53,900 nt of DNA from Paulinella micropora (Eukaryota; Cercozoa; Imbricatea; Euglyphida). Below the pieces are notes generated by a model, which saw only the letters and a program-made list of their open reading frames with translations, did no database searches and had not been told where the DNA came from. The DNA lies in NCBI GenBank assembly GCA_009731375.1, contig BJOX01000023.1:472942-526841 (forward strand), given 5' to 3'. A program made the position numbers and the translations under genes. Below, piece after piece: positions 47,901-53,900 of the stretch. Positions within the stretch are counted from its first letter, which is position 1. The number at the start of each line of letters is the position of its first letter.

Positions 47901-48971
47901 AAATCTTTTTTCCTAGCATAGACTTCATGTTAGTTATAGCATCGTAATGTCCTTCAGTCTTTAGAATGTAAAGGTTAGACAGCCGTTCGCCGTTCGCATC
48001 AAGTAGTTCTGTTTTATAAACGATTTTGTCAGGGAATTCAACAATAACCAGATTGTATTTAATGTGATTAGCGAATGTATTAATTTCTGGTATCCCGCAC
48101 ACATCCTTAATGACTTTTGCTTCATCGTGTAAAGCCTCTGCCATTTCCTGCTGTATCTTTCGTACTCGCATAATTTGCGAGTATTTTTGATGTTTTTCAA
48201 TTTTTGCTTTTACTACAACAATTGCTCGTGCTAAGCATAAGTTATCGCTGTTTGTAATACAGATTACTCCTTTCTTTCTGTAGATATCCAATTTGTTCAA
48301 AACCTGTAGCCCTGTCCCGCCCGTCGGCATTTTAAAAGATTTCAACACAAGTTTTAATTTATCAAAGTTTATTCCGTTCTCGTCCATGTAAAGATTTTCG
48401 TTGCTTTGAAATATTGCTGACAATCTTTCTAAAACTTTTTCAACTGAGATTTGATTAACTTTGTGTAAGCATGTTGATACCTTTCCATAGTAATCCACAA
48501 ACTCAATACCTAGGCTAACCTTATCTGCGGGTGATTGTCGTCTTACAAAGTCGTTCAATACAATCTCAATAAATCTTATCACATCGCGCATCGTAAATGA
48601 TCGGAAGTTGCCGTTAATTCTTACCGCATATCGGCTTTCATTCATTCCTAGTTCGTGTTCCTTGCTGTCGTCCCTCATGATGTCATAATTACCATACCTC
48701 AACAAGTCTCGTAATTTTCTTTCAGTTCTTTTTTCTCTTCAATCGTAGGCAAAGGTGGCGCTATTGGTATAGCATGGTGCTCAAAATACACCGCACCTCT
48801 TACTTGGTTCAAGTAGTTTTGGGCGGTCGGTGTATCAATTTTATACTCCCTTACCTTCGGTTTGATATATAGCACATCCCGACCCCTGACAGACTTGATT
48901 TAGTAATTTATCTCATATTCCCTTAATCTATCCACCCTGTAGACCTTGCCGTTATACGTGTGTGTCTCCAT
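44954..48971 (-). pseudogene. PolB: DNA polymerase family B (protein-primed type), multiply broken
   Basis: About 1,340 codons ending TRPFGY. The N-terminal part has a Cys/His cluster (CELCLRGCQERHACEAKC, CSICETKGC, CEQCNRKF). Exonuclease motifs are ExoI YIFFDFEATQD, ExoII FIAHNARGYDCQF and ExoIII YCHSDVDIL. Polymerase motifs are A YIDICSLYPTVMYY, B AKLCLNSLWGKFG and C YHDTDSVIY. All catalytic residues are present, but the frame is interrupted by TAA at 48,900 and 46,254 and by at least five frame changes (near 48,715, 47,660, 46,750, 45,700 and 45,030). A GC-rich block at 47,431-47,510 separates ExoI and ExoII. It would replicate the element from its termini. Confidence 0.93.
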
Positions 48972-49133
48972 GTTTGATAATAGTATATCAAGGAAAATAT
49001 AATTTTATAAAATTAAAATATTTGTCTGCCTCAATCGGTCGTCCCCTCGTGTCCTCGTGTGTGTCCTATATATAAAGACTCTCCCTTGTCTTTAAATAGA
49101 AATTCAGTGGTTCCCGCAGAGAAACCTTTTTGA

Positions 49134-49661
49134 TTACCGATACTTACCATACCCGGAACCGCAGTGGCAGTTATGTTCCATGTATCCGCACATATTAAAC
49201 CTATCATCACAAGTGGGTTCGCTCACATTATCTTTCTTTATTCTCTCCATATACTCGTTGCTTGGCCTTGGAGGAACTGGAGGTTTTTCTTTTTCTGTTG
49301 CTGAAATATTTTTCTGAGACTTCACATGTCGCGCTTTGTTTCCATTATGTATTTCGGAACCACATTCGCACTTAAAATCTTTATGCTTCCAAATTTTCTT
49401 CTTTTCTTTTTTGATTATTCTTGTTTCTTTATCGTAATTAATTTTCCATTCCTCGTATTTAGGTATTATATTTTCCTCGTGATACTTCTTTGCTTCTTCC
49501 AATGCTTGCTCTTTTGATTTTTTCTTTCCGATGCAGAAACTCTTACACATAACCTTTCCTCCTTCTCTACATTGAACTTTTACCATTGGTCTCTTTTCGT
49601 TATTCTTTATCATAACACAACCTCTGGACATTCTAAATCTTGGTGTGTCTTCGTTTGTCAT
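49134..49661 (-). CDS. AP2-like/zinc-knuckle protein
   Basis: 175 codons, intact. The N-terminus, SRGCVMIKNN then VKVQCREGGKVMCKSFCIG and EQALEEAKKYHEE, fits the beta-beta-beta-helix pattern of AP2-type DNA-binding domains. A basic linker leads to FKCECGSEIHNGNKARH, a C-x-C...H knuckle like that of the GIY-YIG gene. A C-terminal Cys/His cluster (CDDRFNMCGYMEHNCHCG) follows a proline stretch. It is the outermost right-hand gene and may bind the element termini or regulate expression. Assignment by pattern only. Confidence 0.6.
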   Translation of the reverse strand: MTNEDTPRFRMSRGCVMIKNNEKRPMVKVQCREGGKVMCKSFCIGKKKSKEQALEEAKKYHEENIIPKYEEWKINYDKETRIIKKEKKKIWKHKDFKCECGSEIHNGNKARHVKSQKNISATEKEKPPVPPRPSNEYMERIKKDNVSEPTCDDRFNMCGYMEHNCHCGSGYGKYR

Positions 49662-49688
49662 CCTATATGTTTCTTTATTTTATTTATT

Positions 49689-49844
49689 TAAATAATAATT
49701 ATTTACAGATAGTAGTTTTTCTTTCTTTTGTCTGTCTGTGTTTGTTATAAATAGGTAGCCTTAAAACTAAATAACGGCTCTTAGGGAGGTTTCTCTAGAG
49801 AAACTGCACTGAAGATCTGTCCTGAAGTGGCCCCCTATACTATT
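49689..49844 (-). repeat. Polinton right terminal inverted repeat
   Basis: Reverse complement of the left terminal repeat. It ends ggccccctatactatt at the target duplication. Confidence 0.93.
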
Positions 49845-49850
49845 GTTAGT
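49845..49850. other. 6 bp target-site duplication, right (GTTAGT)
   Basis: Identical to the hexamer at 29,559-29,564. Confidence 0.85.
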
Positions 49851-49912
49851 CGAGATTGAAATGCAATCGTATGCATTGTCTATTCTGCGGAATGCGAACA
49901 CTATCGATCTTA

Positions 49913-50191
49913 TTACTGTGTACATTCAAGTGTCAAACTCAGCAATCGAATTTTAGTTAAGGATCAGATTTCAGATTAGCGGTCAGATTTCCAATTAGTG
50001 GTCAGAATTCAAATTAGTTTAATTTAACTGCTATATACGTCCGCAAAATCTGTATCATTTTTGCGAAATGTTACAGTTAAATTGAAGTAATTTAAATTCT
50101 GGTCGCTTATCTAAAATCTGACCGCTAATCTGAAATCTGACCCTTAAATCAAATTTAATGGCTGAGTTTGACACTTGAATGTACCCAGTAA
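49913..50191. mobile_element. MITE with ~125 bp inverted arms and TA flanks
   Basis: The left arm begins ttactgtgtacattcaagtg and the right arm ends cacttgaatgtacccagtaa; both arms share gatttcagattagcggtcag. The whole element folds back on itself around ~30 bp. TA lies directly outside each end, as with Tc1/mariner-type non-autonomous elements. No coding capacity. Family inferred from termini and duplication. Confidence 0.78.
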
Positions 50192-51055
50192 TACGCCATG
50201 ATATGGAAAAACACACTCCTAGAATACACGATAATACCTACTTCTCGTTCGCTCGGAGTTGTCCAGGACGACAATGTCACTGTGATCTGTGATGTGTAAT
50301 CATCTCAGTGGTGTTTTAAGCGCTACGTGTTGTGCACTCCCCACCGTCCTCCCTTCATAGCGAAAGGGATATTAATATTGTCGCCAATCCCAAAAAAAGC
50401 TATTTGGACCAGGCTCTAAGTAGAGTCTTCTAGTGGCTACAGTAAGGTTCCGTGAAAAGTCCAAAGGGGGGGGGGGGGGGGGGGGCCTTTTTTNNNNNNN
50501 NNNCGCACCTCTACCCTAAATTATTTTTTTTCAGTCATATCAAAATATTGTTAGTTTGAATTTCTAAGTATACATAAAAAATGAAGATCTTCACTTGTGG
50601 ATTGTTTATAAACAATTCGCTGAATTTGCATCCACTGGTTTTTTCCAGTGTCATTATTTTGGTACCGGATGTGTCACTTTGGTCCTCACAACGTTTAATA
50701 GGAAAGCAGTTCCCTTTACGGAAACTATACTCCTAAAGACAAACCAGAAGCAGGACTACTGGGATGACTTACTTCAAGCTAAAAATAATCTATACATACT
50801 GAAAGTCAAAAATTCCCTAACTAAACACAAGTCTCAGGATCCAAGGAACCTCCATTAACAAGGTCGAATCCAAGCGCACACCCACAATTCCGAAAAGAAA
50901 CCTCCATACCTACACATCGACCTATATGAGTTTATGACAACCTCTAGAGCTTATAAAAGCTCTTTAATGGCTACATGGAAGTCCTTCAGAAAACCCCTCA
51001 TAACATCAGTATGAAAAGAAGTGTTTAAGGACCAAGTGCCTAATAAAGATGTCAA
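50192..51055. other. Unclassified segment with poly-G and a 10-N gap
   Basis: Unique DNA, a poly-G run and gap at 50,494-50,503, then partly open plus-strand sequence (50,595-50,860) that may be an upstream part of the adjoining LINE fragment. No motif is recognised. Confidence 0.4.
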
Positions 51056-51830
51056 ATGGTTACTAGAATAGTACCATCAGCACCTAATATAGCTATGCAA
51101 CTTATTACCTCTTCTGTCTTTCAGTCCATGGATTGTGGGTCTGAATTTTGGCACCCAAAAATAACATGGGAAGAAGGGAACAAAATAAATTGTTATTTAG
51201 CTCGCAAAATTTTGCGTGTACCTGAAGTCTTCCCTAATATTGCCTCAAGGTGAGTTGGGATTTTGGTCAGTAGTTGGAACAGGGAATATGAAAAAAGTTT
51301 CTTTCTTAAAGTCCCTGCTTTCGTTCCCTAACCGCAGTTTGCTTCACCAAATGTTCAGGATCAGTTTACTGAATACTTCAAGCAAAGCTAACAATAATTG
51401 GGTTGGAAGGGTTATAGACCTTAAAATGATCAAGCCTGATTCGTCCACAAATGATGTGCTTTTACTTATTAAGAATAGCCCTAAAACCACAATTAAGATG
51501 CTCATTCATAACTATGAGCAACAGGAATGGGTCAAACATTTATCCACTTCAAATTTATCCTTCTATAAATCAGTCAAAAAGAATTTATCCATGGAACTTT
51601 ATTTAACGAAAGGAATTATGAGGGTGGGAGAAGATTGATCTCTCTCGCTAGAGCAGGTTGCCTTCGTTTTGGCCTTGCTCATAGAGGCTTTGGTACTCCT
51701 CTAAATATTCCATGTGGAATTTGCACAACAAATGAACATTCAGAATTGCATGTCTTTAATGACTGCGCTTTAACAAAGCCTATTCTAAGGTCTCTACAAC
51801 TGAAATATTTTGGCTCGATTTTTTCTCCTG
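51056..51830 (+). pseudogene. LINE (non-LTR) ORF fragment, C-terminal part
   Basis: Three frames joined by indels (near 51,245 and 51,638). They contain GELGFWSVVGTG and end with CGICTTNEHSELHVFNDC, the C-x2-C-x8-H-x4-C knuckle typical of the C-terminus of LINE reverse-transcriptase proteins. Reverse-transcriptase palm motifs are not in this fragment. It is broken, so a dead copy. Confidence 0.65.
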
Positions 51831-53352
51831 CAACCCCCCTTCTTATTCCCATAGCAAGAACCATATTGATGCACTGCTTAGCTTTTTTAATCCTATCAGC
51901 CTTCATCATTTTCCAAGACAAATTTTTATCACAAATAACTATCAAATATTTGTAGTTCTCCCTCCAGGACAGTTTGTCCCATAAGAGTCCAATGGTGAGT
52001 GACTGTATTATTGTGAGTGACTGTATTATTCTTATTATTAAAAATAACAATGTTAGATTTGTCTTGATTAAATTCAGCATTATTATCTTTGGCACACAGC
52101 ACAAACATCTACTTGTTTCTGCAAATCATGGGCAGAGTTAGACAATAAGACAATGTCTTATATATTACTTAATGATAGAGAAAAGGACAGTTCCTTGTCT
52201 TGAGCAAAGAGTGTAACTCCTTTAGTAGAAGAACGTAGTTTATTGGCTAAATCAGAGGTATAAAGACAGTATAATAGAGGGGAAAGAGGGCATCCCTCCC
52301 TATAATTTTATTGGTATCAAACCAAGGGGACATGCCTTCAGCCGTATCTACTCTATTCTGTACTCTGGCATAAAGACCTTTCAGGGCGGACAGGAAAAAA
52401 GAAGATATACCCAAACTTTCTACTTCCTCCACAAAATGTCTCTCTCCACAGAACCAAACGCTTTAGAGACATCAAGAAAGGCAGCAAAAGTTGGACCTTT
52501 GTGATTAGTGATAACTTCGTGAAGAAGAAAGATTTGGTGCTGACTTCTCCTCCCTTTACGAGCACCACCCTGTTCAACAGGCAAAAGATCAGATGAATCT
52601 ACCCACGCTTTCAATCTATTCAATAAAAGCGTAGCATAAAACTTATCAATAACAGACAACAGTGTAACCGGTCTGTACTGAGAGGCATTTAGCCTATCTC
52701 CTTTACCTTTATATATAGGTTTTATTATTCCTTTTGTATAATCCAAAGGTTTCGTGCCTGTTTGTAAACATCTATTAAATAAGAGTACGAAAAACTGTTT
52801 GACATTTGGTGCAGAGTTCAATAAATTAAGAAACAGGTCACCAGAAATGCCATCCTGTCCAACACTCTAAGAAGACTCGGCCTCTTTAATCTCATCATCA
52901 GAAAACGATGTTTTATCTAATAAATTACTATTATTACTACTAGAGCTACTTTGAGTAAGGTCAGGCTGAATAATAGGAGAAAGGATATGTGGAGTAGGGG
53001 CCATCATATTGGATGGTCTATTTAATTGGGACTGACTGTTTTGCAAATAACTCAGCCACCCCATTCCCTTTCACCACCATCCCATTGTCTCCTTCCAGTT
53101 GCATAGGACTGCTGCTTTCCTTATTGAGAAACCTTTTAAGAATGGACCAGCCTTCTCAGGGTTTCGTTTCATACCAGCATTGACTTGTAAGAGATCTTTT
53201 TTCCGTCTCTCATTCTTAGCATAATTTACTCTCTTTTGTATTTCCTTGTTTATTAAAGCTACAAAGAGGAAACATCCTGATTTCATACACGATTCTGAAA
53301 TCAAGCTACTTAAAGTAAAGAAAAACAAACTTTTGCGCATCCTGCCGAACAC
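51831..53352 (-). pseudogene. LINE (non-LTR) reverse transcriptase fragment, inverted
   Basis: Minus-strand RT with KPIYKGKGDRLNASQYRPVT, RLKAWVDSSDLLPVEQGG, QHQIFLLHEVI and FAAFLDVSKAFGSVERDIL. The last is RT motif A, with the catalytic Asp in FLDVSKAF. The thumb-like YKYLIVICDKNLSWKMM occurs at 51,930-52,020. Several stops and frame changes break it, and the YxDD box was not found intact. It lies end to end with the plus-strand C-terminal fragment, so the two halves of LINE sequence point toward each other. Confidence 0.8.
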
Positions 53353-53665
53353 AGCTTCATTGCAAGGAATTAAAAATGATTGTTAAGTCGAACCTGAGGT
53401 GGCAATCAGACACCAGCCACCTTATTTTTGTAAAGGGTGGCACCTTTAGCCTGTTTCTCTGTTTTCTTTTTTGGACGTTACAAACTGGCTACAAATATTT
53501 TCAAATCTTTTCGTTTGCATAAATAGTCTTGAAGCATTGCCAAGGAGACATCACCAAAGGTATACTACACAGAGTATCTTGAGTCGCCAAAAGCGTGAGA
53601 CTGATGGGAAACTGGTTGGGTTATATCAGATTATATCACGTCTCGGACTTTCGATGATAGTGGCT
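53353..53665. other. Unique flank
   Basis: No open frame or repeat of note. Nothing recognised. Confidence 0.5.
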
Positions 53666-53858
53666 AGCTTCCTCTCCTCTCCTCTCCTCTCTCCTCTCCT
53701 CTCCTCTCTCTCCTCTCCTCTCCTCTCCTCTCTCCTCTCCTCTCCTCTCCTCTCTCCTCTCCTCTCCTTTCCTCTCCTCTCCTCTCCTCTCCTTTCCTCT
53801 CCTTTCCTCTCCTTTCCTCTCCTCTCCTCTCCTCTCCTCTCCTCTCCTCTCCTGTCCT

Positions 53859-53894
<36 letters not shown>

Positions 53895-53900
53895 GTGTGT
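53666..53900. repeat. (CTCCT)n then (GT)n
   Basis: Pentanucleotide pyrimidine repeat followed by a GT dinucleotide tract that runs off the window. Confidence 0.97.

Larger units (their letters stand above)
29565..49844. mobile_element. Polinton/Maverick (polintovirus) element, full length, degraded
   Basis: A 20,280 bp element bounded by ~156 bp terminal inverted repeats and a 6 bp target duplication. It encodes the defining set: retroviral-type integrase, DNA polymerase B, adenain-like protease, packaging ATPase, and double and single jelly-roll capsid proteins, together with a fibre and accessory genes. It is more AT-rich than the host exons. At least 12 in-frame stops and more than 20 frameshifts affect the large genes, so the copy is defective as assembled. 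Gene order is minus (left), plus (centre), minus (right). Confidence 0.97.

Noticed and set aside
30170-48902. Ciliate-like genetic code (TAA/TAG as Gln) in the element
   Set aside because: Three TGA also interrupt frames, many frameshifts are present, and several intact genes end in TAA or TAG. Decay is simpler, though the pattern is recorded as a finding.
29565-49844. Virophage or adenovirus-type provirus instead of a Polinton
   Set aside because: The integrase, ~156 bp inverted termini, 6 bp target duplication, protein-primed-type PolB and the MCP/mCP/PRO/ATPase order together fit Polinton/Maverick best. No adenoviral hexon or virophage-specific helicase-primase is visible.

Overview
The window is eukaryotic nuclear DNA. 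The evidence is GT-AG exons, tRNA-derived and LINE retroelements, and no bacterial gene organisation. The host lineage cannot be settled from the sequence; a repeat-rich microbial eukaryote or invertebrate would both fit. It is an assembled scaffold with seven N gaps. Three short gaps have the same sequence on both sides, so they are probably assembly joins rather than missing DNA.

Positions 1-28.4 kb are dominated by simple-sequence DNA: (TATC)n, (TATG)n, (TACC)n, (CA)n, (ATT)n, (AGT)n, (AAGAT)n, a 1.2 kb polypurine block and others. Short non-repetitive islands sit between the tracts. Several islands read as exons with splice sites. The clearest gene is a DCC/DUF393 thiol-oxidoreductase-like protein, with four exons between 24.27 and 27.95 kb whose phases agree and whose introns are largely microsatellite. 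Around this gene and around at least six other exon-like islands, partial copies of the exon edge recur in the neighbouring repeat DNA. I call these exon echoes; some differ almost only at synonymous positions. Retroelement debris includes a tRNA-type SINE with an (ATT)n tail, a 410 bp element also ending in (ATT)n, a palindromic GC-rich element in three copies and a roughly 390-490 bp family in three copies.

Positions 29,565-49,844 are a full-length Polinton/Maverick (polintovirus) of about 20.3 kb. It has about 156 bp terminal inverted repeats and a 6 bp target duplication (GTTAGT). Minus-strand genes at the left are a coiled-coil protein, the integrase and an acidic protein. A central plus-strand block encodes a phage-like fibre with an S74 self-cleaving chaperone domain, a small membrane protein, the packaging ATPase, basic core-like proteins, the adenain-type protease, a GIY-YIG nuclease, the minor and major capsid proteins and a possible spike. 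Minus-strand genes at the right are two short exonuclease-X-C-terminal-like paralogues, protein-primed-type DNA polymerase B and an AP2-like zinc-knuckle protein. Together these cover integration, replication, packaging, maturation and a decorated virion. Nearly every large gene carries frameshifts or in-frame stops, so this copy is dead, allowing for some assembly error.

Positions 49.85-53.9 kb hold a mariner-like MITE next to the Polinton, two broken LINE reverse-transcriptase fragments in opposite orientation, and CTCCT/GT simple repeats at the window edge.
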